Positions 1 through 9,938 of a stretch of 64,000 nucleotides of DNA are shown piece after piece. Each line of letters opens with the position of its first letter. Position 1 is the first letter of the stretch. The stretch covers positions 4,944,460 to 5,008,459 of the forward strand of contig JANAVB010033216.1 in assembly GCA_029216955.1 (NCBI GenBank), read 5' to 3'. This DNA is from Iris pallida (Eukaryota; Streptophyta; Magnoliopsida; Asparagales; Iridaceae). A program made the translations under genes and the position numbers. The notes under the pieces were generated by a model that had not been told where the DNA came from, did no database searches, and saw only the letters and a program-made list of their open reading frames with translations.

Positions 1-58
1 TGACAATACGTCTGGCGGATGCCAAAGTGAAAGTCCCATCGGGATTGGGGGACCATTT

Positions 59-1366
59 CTAAGTGTCGGGCGTGTTGGAAATCCGTATATTCGCAGCAAG
101 AAGACGAATGGCCGCCGGCTGGCCAAGCCAATCACTGACCTTCCTCCAATTCCAACCGGAAGTGTCCTCCCACAGGTCTCTAATGATGCACCCCTGAGGC
201 GTAAGAATGTTGGGCTGGATGATCTCAGCTCCTAACCACCGTTCTCGACAGGCCATGGAGGAGCCGTCCCCCAGATGAAGGTGGATCAGAGGTTCTGCGG
301 TGGTGCGTCCCCGAGTGATGCGGCGCCAAGAAGACGAGGATCTGTTGTTAGTGTTCGCCTCCGACAGGTAAGAGAATCTAGAGTATCTAGCTCTCATGAA
401 CTTTGTCCATAAGGAGGTCTCGGTACGCAACTTCCACCAAAGCTTTAATGAGCAAGCGTCCACGATGTGGGCAAGTCTGCAGAAGCCCAGGCCACCATTG
501 TCTGTGGGTTTGGCCATCGATTCCCAACCGGCCCAGTGATGTTTGTCTTTCCCATCGCTATGACCCCAGAAGAACTTGGCAAAGAGAGATTCGAGAGAGA
601 GTAGCACCTTCTTAGGGGGGGAGCAGACGGCCAGGGTGTACATCGGGATAGACGATAAAACGTGCTTGATGAGGATCGTTTTACCTCCCGGGGATAGGGT
701 GGCATTGTGCCATCCAGTGATAAGTTTGCAGATTTTACCAGCAAGGTGGTCATATATGCCAGCGTTGGCCCTGCCGTATACCAGCGGGCAGCCAAGGTAG
801 ATGAAGGGGGGGTAGGCGGTTCTGAAAGAGGTCTTGTTGGTGAGCAAGGAGGAGTGGGTTCTGTCTGCTTTGTGATGCGTGTAGATGACGCTCTTGTTAT
901 TATTGACACGCTGACCTGAGCAGTTAGTATACCTGGCGATCGTACTCAAGACAACCTCAATCGAACCGTAGTCTCCCGCAGAGAAGATGAGGATATCGTC
1001 CGCGTATGCCAGGTGGGTGATGAGGGGGCATCCGGTGGTAGAGTGGAAGTGATTGAAGCCAGCCTTACTGGGCATGCTGTTGAGGTTTCTGCTGAGAGTT
1101 TCAGCCGCTATAATAAAAATGGTGGAGGATAGCGGGTCCCCTTGTCTTACCCCGCGGGTAGAGCGAAAGAAACCTGCTGCCTGACCGTTGATCATAGTGG
1201 AGAACCACGCGTTGTTGATGGATCTAAAGACGATGTCGATCCAAGTTTCATAGAAGCCAAAGGCCCTGAACACCCATATCATGAATTGCCAGTCCAGACG
1301 GTCGTAAGCTTTTTCCATGTCAAGTTTGATGGCAACGTTTCCCCGCTGGACGGGAACTTCATGCAC
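59..1366 (-). pseudogene. LINE-1 ORF2 segment: reverse transcriptase core and C-terminal region
   Basis: Second reading-frame segment of LINE ORF2. Visible reverse-transcriptase motifs, in order: KLDMEKAYDRLDW (catalytic Asp, about residues 14-26), RGVRQGDPLS (about 71-80) and AYADDILIF (catalytic YADD about 121-124). The thumb and the long C-terminal region with WWKLR and LGDGSS-like blocks follow, as in plant LINEs before the zf-RVT domain. The segment ends at TAG (59-61). Past that codon the same frame stays open to base 1 and reads KWSPNPDGTF, which matches the zf-RVT start KLEWSPAVAGAF seen in the LINE copy at 63.4-64 kb. So the stop is a nonsense mutation, not the natural end. The methionine at 1,366 is not a true start; the protein should continue from the segment at 1,279-3,051 in another frame. 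Confidence 0.9.
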
Positions 1367-3051
1367 GTGATCATATCTTGCGCCAGAAGGATGTTGTCAG
1401 TAATGTTGCGCCCTTTGACGAACCCGCTTTGTTCTTCGGAAATGATCTTGGGAAGAAGGTCGGACATCCGATTGGCAATGATCTTGGATATGATCTTGTT
1501 GGTGAATGTGCAGAGGCTGATCGGACGAAAGTCCTTGAAGGTTTCCGGGTTGTCTTTTTTGGGAATAAGGATGATGTTGGTGCTGGAGATAGCAGAAGGG
1601 TATCTGGCCCCTTGGAGAAAGGCCATAGTGGCTTCAAGAAGGTCATTTTTAATGATGTCCCAGCAAGCTTTGAAGAAGACACCGTTGAACCCATCAGGCC
1701 CCGGGGCGCTTTGCTCGTTAATGGACCAGACCGCAGCTTTGACCTCCGCTTCATTAATGGTTGCTAGTAGATTCTTATTGTCTTGATCAGTAATGAGAGG
1801 GGGTATGGCCGACAGTAGCGTCTCATCTCTAAAGACTCGCTCCTTGGTGAATAGACTAGAGAAGAAGGCCACGGCTGCGACCTGGATCCCGGCTTGGTCG
1901 TCAATCAAGTTGCCATTGTCGTCGAAAATACGATGTAATGTTAATTTGTTCCTGCGACCATTAACGCAAGCATAGAAAAACTTGGAGTTGCGGTCGCCTT
2001 CGGTGTCCCAGGTCAATCTGGCTTTTTGCTTCCAGAATTCATTCTCCACTCTCAACCTTGATTTAAGCAGAGCTCTGGCGAGGTTAAGGGAAGAACGGGT
2101 CTCCGTGGAGTTGGAAATGGCAAACGAGGACTCCGCACGGGTGACGTCGTCCTCCGCCTCGCGAATGGCTTGGAAGATATCTCCGTAAGCTTCTCTACTC
2201 CAAGCAGATAGGGCTTTACGAGTGGCTTTAAGCTTAGCCGCCATCCGGGACAAGGGGTCAGGGTCGGAGACGGAATTCCAAGCCGAAGCAACGACATTTT
2301 GGAAATGCGGGTGGTGGCGCCAAAAGTTGAGGAAGCGGAAAGTTTTCTTGTTGCCTGTGTGATTGCTTTTGATTTGGACAAGAAGAGGGGAGTGATCCGA
2401 TTCTGTGGAGTTGAGGTGGGAGAGGTTGGTGATCAGGCCCATGTCGGACCATCCATCGTTGATCATCGCTCGATCAAGTCGGGAGTACTGGCGCCTGTGG
2501 CCTTCTTGCATGTTGCACCAGGTGAAAGTGCTGCCGATGAAGGGGATTGGGGAAAGGTTTCCGTGAAAGGTGAAGTTGTTGAAATCATCCATAGCTGGCT
2601 TGGGGGGAGGGCGCCCACCGGACTTCTCTTCAATGCAAGCCACCGTGTTGAAATCACCAATGCTGAGCCACGGCATGCCCTGCGGATGTATCCTCAAGAG
2701 GTCTGCCCATAGCTGTCTACGCGCAGTGGTGTCGCAGCTGCCATGAACCGCGGAGATGACGGATCTGGACTTAAGAACCGGGTGTTCAGCCCAGCAAGTG
2801 AGAGCCTGGGGAGAGTCGTGGATGATGCCGAATTGGAATTCTTGAGCAAGAAAAATCCAGATGTCGTTGCCGCCCGCGATCGCGTGCGGGAAGCCTAATT
2901 TGAGTTGAGTGGCTTTGAGTCTTTTTTGAGGGATTTTAGATTCGATAATGATTAAGAGGTCGATGCGGTGTATCTTCTTGAGACTGAGAATTCTGTTCAT
3001 CGACGATTTATTCCCGAGCCCTCTAACATTCCAGGAGATGATGTTAAGCAT
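1279..3051 (-). pseudogene. LINE-1 ORF2 segment: AP-like endonuclease and N-terminal reverse transcriptase
   Basis: First part of LINE ORF2. I place the start at the methionine of MLNIISWNVRG (codon at 3,051), because the endonuclease fold begins there and ORF1 ends just upstream at 3,113; the frame itself stays open further upstream to 3,288. Endonuclease landmarks: SWNVRGLG, IIESK, WLSIGDFN, STFTWCN, SRLDRAM and SDHSPL, the usual metal-binding and phosphate-handling stations of this exonuclease-endonuclease family. The fingers of the reverse transcriptase follow: SAPGPDGFNGVFFKACW, ILIPKKDNP, FRPISLCTFTNKIISKIIANR and EEQSGFVKGRNITDNI. After DMITCM the frame diverges and the natural continuation lies in the frame of 59-1,366, which marks a small indel near 1,360-1,380. 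Confidence 0.92.
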
Positions 3052-3112
3052 CAGATGGGGACGGGGGGGTGGGATTGGTTGTGCTTCGAGGCGGACCTGG
3101 TAGTCCTTGCTG

Positions 3113-3653
3113 TCATCTGCTTTTGTTTGTTTTTGTTTTTCTTGTCTGCCTTTTTTTTGTTGGGACGCTACTGAATCCGTTGCTTCCCGACTCCTTGGAA
3201 GGCCCGTCTGGATCGTTGCTACCTTCTGCGGCCTCGTGGGTGATTGGGTCTTTGTCCTGCTCTTCCAGGGCGCAAAAGGGATTTCCACGGTCCAGAAACC
3301 CTGCTTCCTTGGCCTGCCAAAATCTGCCAGTTAAGGTGAGGGTGTGGGAGGGTTGAACGGCCTTTGCGGGAGTAGGAGGTTCTGTGTCTGCCCGCATTGC
3401 CTCTGGCTGCTCAAGGCTACTAGCCGACGCACTCTTTCCCGGGAGATGAGAATAATTATCGTTAGGTAGAAAGGGGAGGGAGGCCTCGAGGGAGGGGGGA
3501 TTGGTGATCTCTGGTTGAGTTTGGGTGATTTGGGTGTTATCTGCGGTGGAGTTGTCGCTGATCTTGGGGGAATCTTGAAGGTGAGTGGTGATGGGATGGG
3601 GGATGCTTAGCTCTCTGTGTGCCTCTTCGGGAGGAGTGTCTGATAGGAGTTCG
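3113..3653 (-). pseudogene. LINE-1 ORF1, C-terminal part (split by element A)
   Basis: The reading frame is open from the left border of element A (3,653) down to a stop at 3,113. It is low-complexity and rich in Ser, Pro, Thr and Glu. It then reads LTGRFWQAKEAGFLDRGNPF and ends in a basic tail (KKRQTRKTKTNKSR). The first codons repeat the HNSFEL-LSD motif found on the other side of the insertion, which places it as the continuation of the DUF4283/zinc-knuckle ORF1 at 14,564-15,599. ORF2 starts about 60 bases further on, the normal order for plant L1 elements. A methionine at 3,397 is internal. Confidence 0.8.
3649..3653. repeat. 5-bp target-site duplication GTTCG, left copy
   Basis: GTTCG directly precedes the TGTCAT start of element A. 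The same five bases follow its TTACA end at 14,564-14,568. A 5-bp duplication is normal for LTR-retrotransposon integrase. Confidence 0.93.
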
Positions 3654-4012
3654 TGTCATGACCCGCACCCTGTGTAAGGGCACGAGAAGTGGGTACGTCC
3701 AGCCTACACCGCAGTATCGGCGGTAGAACGCTGTCCTAGGTTGCTAACTAATCTCATGCAGTGTATATAATGTACTAGCCAAGATCTCAACTCCGAAAGG
3801 AAGACAAGTAAAAGATATGATATACTCAATCACAATCTAAGCACGATAAGATAACACAGAAATCTAGATACCAACTAACAACAACAGAAATTTAAACTAC
3901 TGAAATAATAACAACAATATCTCAAACAACTCTAATACAACTCGATATCTCAAGTTTAATACAACAAGCTCAAATATGAAAGCTAAGTAAGTCTACTAGC
4001 TAAACTCCTGAA

Positions 4013-4095
4013 TCACTCCTGAGAGTCGGAACCCAAGGTAGCTAATCCCTCGCCAGGTCCATGGTAAGAAGGGCATGTGTCGTCAGGAGTATCAT
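4013..4095 (-). other. Conserved acidic mini-exon candidate inside the A LTR
   Basis: Sense strand: branch-point-like CTGAT, then 24 bases to TTACAG, then an open frame reading DDTPDDTCPSYHG and ending SDSQE-stop at 4,013. The same order (CTGAY, TTACAG, acidic frame) occurs at the same LTR position in B, D and E, with length changes that keep the frame between families. In this copy the frame is also open through the acceptor-like site (PVLIGPVENI precedes it). It may be an exon of a spliced leader, a short uORF-like peptide, or only a conserved RNA signal. I know no family for it. Confidence 0.5.
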
Positions 4096-4329
4096 CTGTA
4101 ATATTTTCAACAGGTCCAATCAGGACAGGAACGAGCACATCTCATCTAGAAATCCCAAGTAAATGACAAAGACTATAAAGCAGTTTTTTTGACAGTTATA
4201 CAGATGAGCATGGCAGTTTTATACAGATAATGATGTAGAGAAACAGTGAGGGTACAAGGGAAGTAAAGTAGCTAACAAGAGAAGAAAACATGGCAAGGAA
4301 GACTGTAGTAAACTAGCTGAACTAGAATA

Positions 4330-4795
4330 ACATGGTATAAGTCCAGACAGTATAAAAGGTAATCCCAGTGTGAGTCCAGTCCATATAATCCAATACTAGA
4401 TGATTCCAGTACCAGATGAGTCCAGTAAAAATGAGTCCAGAAGTGATCCATGATTCCAGGGTAAGTCCAGACTATACTCTAACTGTGTGTTTTAAAATAC
4501 TGAGATCAACATGTAAACGGCTAGGGGTAATCAGGCACATCGCACACTCGGCCAAGTGTGGGATGGCTAGCATTCCAGAATAGTTCCAAGGGAGGTGGTT
4601 CCAGATTTTAGGTATGTTCACATGTCTACTCAAGTATTTCCCCGTCCACAAATGAATCCATAATCCAACACTACAACCAGTATGAGTCCAGCCAATGATT
4701 CCAGAAATGATTCCAGTAGGGTGATGCCAGTAGTGATTCCAGTAGGTGGTTCCAGTAGTGGTTCCAGAAATAGAGGCCAGACATGAATAAATGAG
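4330..4795. repeat. Degenerate TCCAG repeat tract in the A LTR
   Basis: About twenty copies of GATTCCAG, GAGTCCAG or GGTTCCAG at irregular spacing, densest at 4,368-4,465 and 4,672-4,770. It also occurs in the right LTR (about 10,682-11,147) but not in B, D or E. The 115-codon minus-strand frame over it is a by-product of the repeat. Confidence 0.7.
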
Positions 4796-5040
4796 TGTCG
4801 CATGTAATAGATCCAGCAATACTAATCGTGTTTGTACAGAGAATCACATATAGCTAACTAGAACTGAATACAGTAAATGACAAGTAATGAAAGAACTATC
4901 AGAGAATGTACTCGCCTGACACTCTGGAAAGAGTAGTGTAATATCAGATGTCTGTACCAGGGTCACAATGTCCTAAAATAGGGAAATACAATTATGATAT
5001 GTCTAATGTGAAAATAAATGAAAGAACTAATACAATCTAC

Positions 5041-5345
5041 ATGATTTCTAAGCCAATCTAGGTCAAAGTCAAACTTGGTCAACTCCATAGTCAACTAAGC
5101 CATATCAAGTCATATCAGGTCACAGAAAGTCAAACTAAGTCATACAAGGTCAAACTAGGTCAAACAAGTTTAAACTAGTCCAATCTAGGTTAAAGTCAAC
5201 TCCTGGTCAACATTCTAGTCAAACTAGTCAAACACTATTCAATGTGGTCAAGCTAAACCAATTCTAGGTCAAACTTAGGCTAATCAAGGTTCTGGTCAAC
5301 ATAGACTAATCATCTAGGTGATTAGGTCAAGGGTCAATCATCTAA
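5041..5345. promoter_or_regulatory. GGTCAA (W-box complement) cluster 1 in the A LTR
   Basis: About nine GGTCAA and many AGTCAA hexamers in 300 bases; on the sense strand these read TTGACC and TTGACT, the W-box core bound by WRKY factors. The cluster repeats in the right LTR near 11,400-11,700 and in B, D and E at the same relative place. Function is inferred from the motif only. Confidence 0.5.
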
Positions 5346-5639
5346 GTCAACTCTATAAGGTAACTCATAACCATAGGCTAACCTGTCTTAGGATACCTAT
5401 GATACCATACTATAAGGCTAAGATATAACCAATCTCCTATACAAGTACATCACATATAATATACATAATACAATCCAAACTTATCCTATAACCAAGCTAA
5501 ACCATACTCTAACTCAAATTAAGACTTAACTCTAAGTATCCAACTTAACCCCATACATATCTTCATTCTACTTAGGACTACCCATATAACTTTAAATCAC
5601 AACTACTCAATAATAGGTCAATACCTAAACCAACTAGTC

Positions 5640-5800
5640 CATAGTCTAGGGTTTAGTCAAACTAGGTTACCAAGTCATTTAGAAACCATCTAAGTCCATT
5701 CTAAGTCAATTAGGTCAAGGTTGACTTATAGTCGACTTTGGTCAATACTCAGTCAAAGTAGGGTCAACTAGCTAACTAGGTCATGGTCAAGGTTTAATTA
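5640..5800. promoter_or_regulatory. GGTCAA cluster 2 in the A LTR
   Basis: A second run of GTCAA motifs (sense TTGAC), including AGTCAATTAGGTCAAGGTTGACTT and neighbours, just before the AT-rich tract. The right-LTR copy is near 11,992-12,152. Confidence 0.4.
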
Positions 5801-5896
5801 GGGTTAGGCCTAATGCCATAGGCTAATAGATCAAAACCATAGGCTAATATCACTTATAGGTTTCTATGTAAACCTAGCCTATACAAGGTATCATAC

Positions 5897-6240
5897 ATAT
5901 ATATATATATCATATCAACTATATATATAACATATATATATACATATACTTATATATATACATAGACTTATATATAGAGAGAGTGATAAAGTGAGAGAGT
6001 GATTAGGGTTAGGGTTGTGTTTAGGGTTAGGGACTGAGGTTAGGGTTGGGTGTTTAGGACTGAACTCAGTTCAGAAACTGAGCACAGTCACACACACACA
6101 CACTGAATATATACACACAGTGTATATATTACACATACATGTATATATACTCACACACACCTATACACACCTCTATATACTATGAAACTTGACACACACA
6201 CACATCTACATATATACTATACATATACAGTATAAAATAC
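5897..6240. repeat. AT/CA-rich low-complexity tract with telomere-like runs in the A LTR
   Basis: ATAT runs at 5,897-5,965, GAGAGAGTG, then degenerate plant-telomere-like TTTAGGG/TTAGGG units at about 6,002-6,045, then CACACA and TATACA runs to 6,240. The right-LTR copy starts near 12,249. The AT runs could also serve as TATA elements for minus-strand transcription. Confidence 0.7.
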
Positions 6241-6424
6241 ACAAATACACATGTATACATTGATTAAAATCAAATCAAAAACCAAAATAAAAACTGGAAA
6301 AATACAGAGAAAATGGGATTACAGAAACTGAGAACAGAGAATGGGGGTATTTCGAATTTGAAACCCTAAACATTGCTAAGATCCCAAATGGGTGGTTGGT
6401 AAACCTAGGGTTAGGTGTCTTCTA

Positions 6425-7262
6425 GTGTCCTAGGTGCCTTAGACACGACCACGACACGACACAACGTGTCCGTGGGTCAAAATACAGAATCGGGTAAAAT
6501 TTTAGGGCTGTGTCAGGCTAGAGTTCCTGTGTCTCGTACTCACGACACAGGACACGTGGGATCTCGTGCACCTAGGGGTAGGTTCGCCTAGGGGTCTACT
6601 AGGTATCCCAAAACCTAATTCGTGTCCAAGTGTGTCCGTGTCCGAGTTACACGCACGTATCAGTGCGTGTTCTGTGTGCGTGTCAGAACAGTGTGTGATC
6701 AGTGCGAGTGGATTTTCTCCCTCGACACGACACCAGCGTGTCTGAAACTTTGGGAGGGGTGTGTCAGACACTGCCCCGACCCTCAGACCAAGTTTCAAGT
6801 GTCCACGTCGCGTGTCGTGTCCGCTAGGAGCCCCGAGTAGCAGGGGAGCTACACAGTGGCTCGTGCACGTGTCGTGCAGTGAGGACGGGGCCTCGTGTGC
6901 CTCACACGTGGCACGTGGGGCCACGTGCTCGTGTCAGTGGGTCGGCCTAGGGTCTAGGTTCGTGTCCGTGTCACTGCATCGTGTCCACAACATGTGTGGA
7001 TACGAAACAAGGTGTCAACACCTACGTGTTTCCAGTGTAAACAGTGTGTGTCAGTGAGTGTAAACCCAGTGAGTTCGTGTCCGATTTGGACACGAACAGT
7101 GTCCTGTTTTGTGCTCAGACCTAGGAAAATGTGTCCTACCCATCTAGGGCTACCCAAATATATAATTTGTTTTACAAAAACAGAACATTAATTCCTAAGT
7201 GGCATTTCACCAAACACCCTAATTAAAACCTAGATACGTGTCCGATACGGACACCAAACCAT
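6425..7262. promoter_or_regulatory. GC-rich CGTGTC/ACGTGTC island in the A LTR
   Basis: Dense CGTGTC and GACACG hexamers in both orientations plus several CACGTG and ACGTGTC/ACGTGGC sites, the latter matching the ABRE consensus ACGTGKC. It ends in the imperfect palindrome GTGTCCGATACGGACAC (7,238-7,254). Small frames over it on both strands look like composition effects and break between the two LTRs by a 1-base indel near 7,018. Equivalent islands lie in the LTRs of B and D. A regulatory role is inferred. Confidence 0.5.
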
Positions 7263-7590
7263 ATCAAAATCCTACCAAACTTGACCTACATGACCATGGT
7301 ATCCTAATGCATGCAACCATGAAGAGAAATCACTATTTTAGTAGGGTTTAGGGCACTTTACCTATTTGGCCAAAATCAATGTAAACCACTTCAAGGGGGG
7401 GGTTTCTTCTTCACCTTGGGGTGTCCAAATCCTTGTGCAACCTTGCTACTAAGCCTCCCTTAGCATCCTCAAGTGTAGGGGGTTCCAATGGAACAAGTTT
7501 GGTCCAATTTGGAGCTAAATGACTAAGTTATGAAGTGGTGAAGGTAGAGGAAAAACTAGGTATTGAAAATGAAGGTTTGTGAAGGTGGGG

Positions 7591-7602
7591 GTGTACATAT
7601 AG
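7591..7602 (-). promoter_or_regulatory. TATA-like box of the A LTR
   Basis: On the sense (minus) strand CCTATATGTACAC, about 615 bases inside the U3 end and next to a G13 tract. At comparable positions B has CCTATTTAAAC and D has CCCTATATAAACAC, which supports it as the core promoter, although the AT tract at 5.9 kb is an alternative. Confidence 0.45.
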
Positions 7603-8211
7603 GGGGGGGGGGGGCATGTCATGGCAGCCAAGGGGGTCTCCTTGGCCGACCAAGCAAGGGGGGGGGGGGTGTCCTATGGCCTTGCTTAAGGGAGAAGGCA
7701 AGGACTTTAAGGGTAAAGGTTTGATATTTTACTAAAATCAAGGTAAATATCTAAATGAGATATTTTCTAAATGGAAATATCTAGATATTCTATAGGCTTA
7801 ACATTACTTTAGTTAAACCCTCTAACTTAGTCTCTAGGTCATGACTAACATCTAGATTAAGGCTAAACTAGGTTAGTAACTAACATGACACTATTCACCT
7901 AATAAATCACATTAATTCTAAAAAATTCTAGAAAATTACCAAAATACCCTTTTGATCAAAAAGGGATAATTTGACATCCTAATCACATGGTTAAGCTCAT
8001 ATGGTCATGGTTAGTCTCTAGGTCACATAATCTATAGGGTTACACTATAGTTACACTAGTCAAAATCACAAAGTCATAAGTCATGACTTAACAAAATAGT
8101 TTTAATCAATCTAAAATCACCAAAAATCATATCATGACTATAACTCCATATTTAAATAATAAAATAATAAATTTTCAAAAATACCCAATTTTTAGAAAAC
8201 AGGGTGTTACA

Positions 8212-8251
8212 AGTCTACCCTCCTTAAAATAATTTCGTCCTCGAAATTAAG
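8212..8251 (-). other. Polypurine tract and residual pol 3' end of element A
   Basis: In sense, ATTTCGAGGACGAAATT is followed by AAGGAGGGTAGACT and then the LTR start TGTAACACC. This is the classic end of plant Ty3/gypsy pol plus polypurine tract, kept although the pol body is missing. It shows the interior comes from a normal gypsy element by internal deletion. Confidence 0.8.
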
Positions 8252-8414
8252 GCGGTCGTACTCCTTCTAGGTCAAACCCCCAGTCAATCAGAGTCAATAA
8301 ATAGCTATCCTATAACATTCAATCATAGTCCTACTGGTCGTGATTTCACAGTCTCAACAGGGTAATTATGCTATCTAGCATATCACAAGCATATCCTGAC
8401 AGGTACTAATGGAA

Positions 8415-9761
8415 TCACACAACAAGATGGGAAAAGAAGGACAGGAAAGACAAACCTGCTAACCCGTCACCTGCAGCGTCGGTCTCCTCGACCGTCATCG
8501 CAAAAGCTCCACCCCTCGGGTGCTGAGCTACAGGTGGCCTAGCACCCTCATAAGGAGGTGCAACTGGACAATCTATCATCTTGTGGGCAGCAGACCCACA
8601 AAATAGACAAACCTTCAGCCTCCTCCTACAAGACTCCCAAATATGCCCTACCTTCTTGCAATACCCACAACTCTGCATCCTCTGATCCTGTCCTCGAGGC
8701 TGATACTGAACTCTAACAGGTGTCTGCTGAATGTGAGGCCTCTTGGCCTGACCTCCACTGCTGCCTGCTCCCTGTGTATCACGGCCCCTCTTGAGCTTCA
8801 GCTCAAGATCATCCTCAGCTGCCATCGCTCCTGCCAGAATATCCTCAAAGGTGGCACTCCTGTCACTCTTGGTCAAGGACTTGACTTCCTTGACCAAGAC
8901 CTTTCTGAACCTCCTCGCCTTCGCTGTCTCGCTAAGGCCCTCTACGAATCTGCTCAACCGGCAAAACTCACCGGCGTACTCCTCTACAGTCTGGTTCCCC
9001 TGAACCAGGTTCTCGAACTGTGTCTCCAAAGCGCCGACTGCCTGATCTGGGAAAAACTTCCCCTTGAAGAGCTCCTTGAAAGCTCTCCATGCCTGCCCTG
9101 GAGTACCTACTCTCAGATCCGTCTGATACCAGGTACGGGCAAGATCCCGCATCTGGCTGGCTGCTGCCTCTACCTGGAGTCCGGCTGGTATCTCCGCCAG
9201 TCGAAAGATCTCCTCGATGTGCTCTATCCAGTCATCCGCATAAAGTATCCCCTCAGTACCCAAGAAGTCCCTGGGGTGCATCTTCTTGAACTCCTGGATG
9301 CCAGGAATCCTCTGCTGCTGTCCTGCTCCTGCCTGCGGCTGGGCTGCCAGCCTCTCTATCGTCGCTGTAGCCAGCTGATGGACATCCTCAATGCCTCTGG
9401 TAAATGCCGTCGTCTGACGCTGCTGCAGGGTCTGCTGCGACTCTAGGAACTGCTGGAAATATGTAAACATCTGTGCAGCATCCACAAATCCAGATGGCAT
9501 CTGCTGCTGGTACTCCTGCTGGTACTGCTGCTGTTGCTGATACTCTGGCTGAAAATGAGGCTGACGAAACTGCGGAGGAGGCATATCTGGGGTAGCTGGG
9601 ATAGTCCTCGGAATAGGTGGAGGAGGACTACCAAAAGCAGATACTCCTACGTGAGCAGACGTAAGGAGTGGTACAGTCCCAGCTGTAGGCTGTACTGGAC
9701 GAGAATCGGCAGACCTCTCAGAATCTGCCGGCACAGAGCGATGTGACCTAGTCTCCACCAT
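8415..9761 (-). CDS. gag: Ty3/gypsy-type Gag polyprotein (element A), intact
   Basis: Structural capsid/nucleocapsid protein of an LTR retrotransposon, 448 codons, complete. N-terminal 1-150 is Pro/Gln-rich with QQQ runs. The capsid domain (Retrotrans_gag type) spans about 155-325, with FKKMHPRDFLGTE, YADDWIEHIEEIF, ASQMRDLARTWYQT, WRAFKELFKGKFFP, TVEEYAGEF and the AMAAEDDLELK end. Two CCHC zinc knuckles follow, CGYCKKVGHIWESC (365-378) and CLFCGSAAHKMIDC (385-398), both CX2CX4HX4C. The protein stops about 20 residues after AFAMTVEETDAAGD, the point where protease would begin in a gag-pol element. ATG at 9,761 heads METRSH-like residues also found at the gag starts of B and D. It would form particles that package the element RNA, with enzymes supplied in trans. 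Confidence 0.93.
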   Translation of the reverse strand: MVETRSHRSVPADSERSADSRPVQPTAGTVPLLTSAHVGVSAFGSPPPPIPRTIPATPDMPPPQFRQPHFQPEYQQQQQYQQEYQQQMPSGFVDAAQMFTYFQQFLESQQTLQQRQTTAFTRGIEDVHQLATATIERLAAQPQAGAGQQQRIPGIQEFKKMHPRDFLGTEGILYADDWIEHIEEIFRLAEIPAGLQVEAAASQMRDLARTWYQTDLRVGTPGQAWRAFKELFKGKFFPDQAVGALETQFENLVQGNQTVEEYAGEFCRLSRFVEGLSETAKARRFRKVLVKEVKSLTKSDRSATFEDILAGAMAAEDDLELKLKRGRDTQGAGSSGGQAKRPHIQQTPVRVQYQPRGQDQRMQSCGYCKKVGHIWESCRRRLKVCLFCGSAAHKMIDCPVAPPYEGARPPVAQHPRGGAFAMTVEETDAAGDGLAGLSFLSFFSHLVV

Positions 9762-9938
9762 CCTGAAGACAGATCAATAAGGAAGTCAATAACGGTACAA
9801 GGATGACAGTATCAAGGATAATGCGAAAATAGATTATACAGATTTGAACAAAAGTCAGTAGATTCAAATCCCTGGAAATTTCCTAGTTGTGATTGAGTAT
9901 CCTCTCTCTAAGCCTATTATCAAATCCTATCACAGGCT

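Larger units (their letters stand above)
1..3653 (-). mobile_element. LINE-1, 3' portion (ORF1 end + ORF2)
   Basis: Non-LTR retrotransposon of the plant L1 type on the minus strand, continuing from 14,564-17,091 across the later insertion of LTR element A. In sense order this part holds the C-terminal end of ORF1 (3,653 to 3,113), a spacer of about 60 bases, and ORF2 (from 3,051) with endonuclease, reverse transcriptase and the start of the zf-RVT region, running off the left edge of the window. Its 3' end and poly(A) tail are therefore not visible. ORF2 is broken by a frame change near 1,370 and an in-frame stop at 59-61, so this copy cannot make a full ORF2 protein. Confidence 0.93.
3654..8211 (-). 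repeat. Element A, 3' LTR (left copy)
   Basis: 4,558 bp, almost identical to 10,006-14,563. Going from left to right (sense 3' to 5') it holds the conserved terminal block with GTACGTCCAGCCTACACC, a short acidic reading frame, a TCCAG repeat tract, two GGTCAA-rich clusters, an AT/CA-rich tract with telomere-like TTAGGG runs, a GC-rich CGTGTC island, a TATA-like box near 7,595, and the conserved U3 end GGTGTTACA. The differences from the other LTR that I noticed are about ten substitutions, mostly transitions, plus single-base and homopolymer indels such as the G tracts at 7,602-7,614 and 7,658-7,669. Confidence 0.95.

Noticed and set aside
1142..1786. 214-codon plus-strand frame opposite LINE ORF2
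   Set aside because: Shadow of the reverse-transcriptase coding strand.
4472..4819. 115-codon minus-strand frame duplicated at 10,824-11,171
   Set aside because: Duplicated because it lies in the LTR; the residues follow the TCCAG repeat and no family LTR outside A has it.
6502..6924. 140-codon minus-strand frame in the A LTR, repeated at 12,852-13,274
   Set aside because: Its residues track the CGTGTC repeats and overlapping plus-strand frames differ between the two LTRs by an indel; not a credible gene.
8643..9446. 267-codon plus-strand frame opposite gag
   Set aside because: Shadow of the intact gag on the minus strand; hydrophobic and without a known domain.
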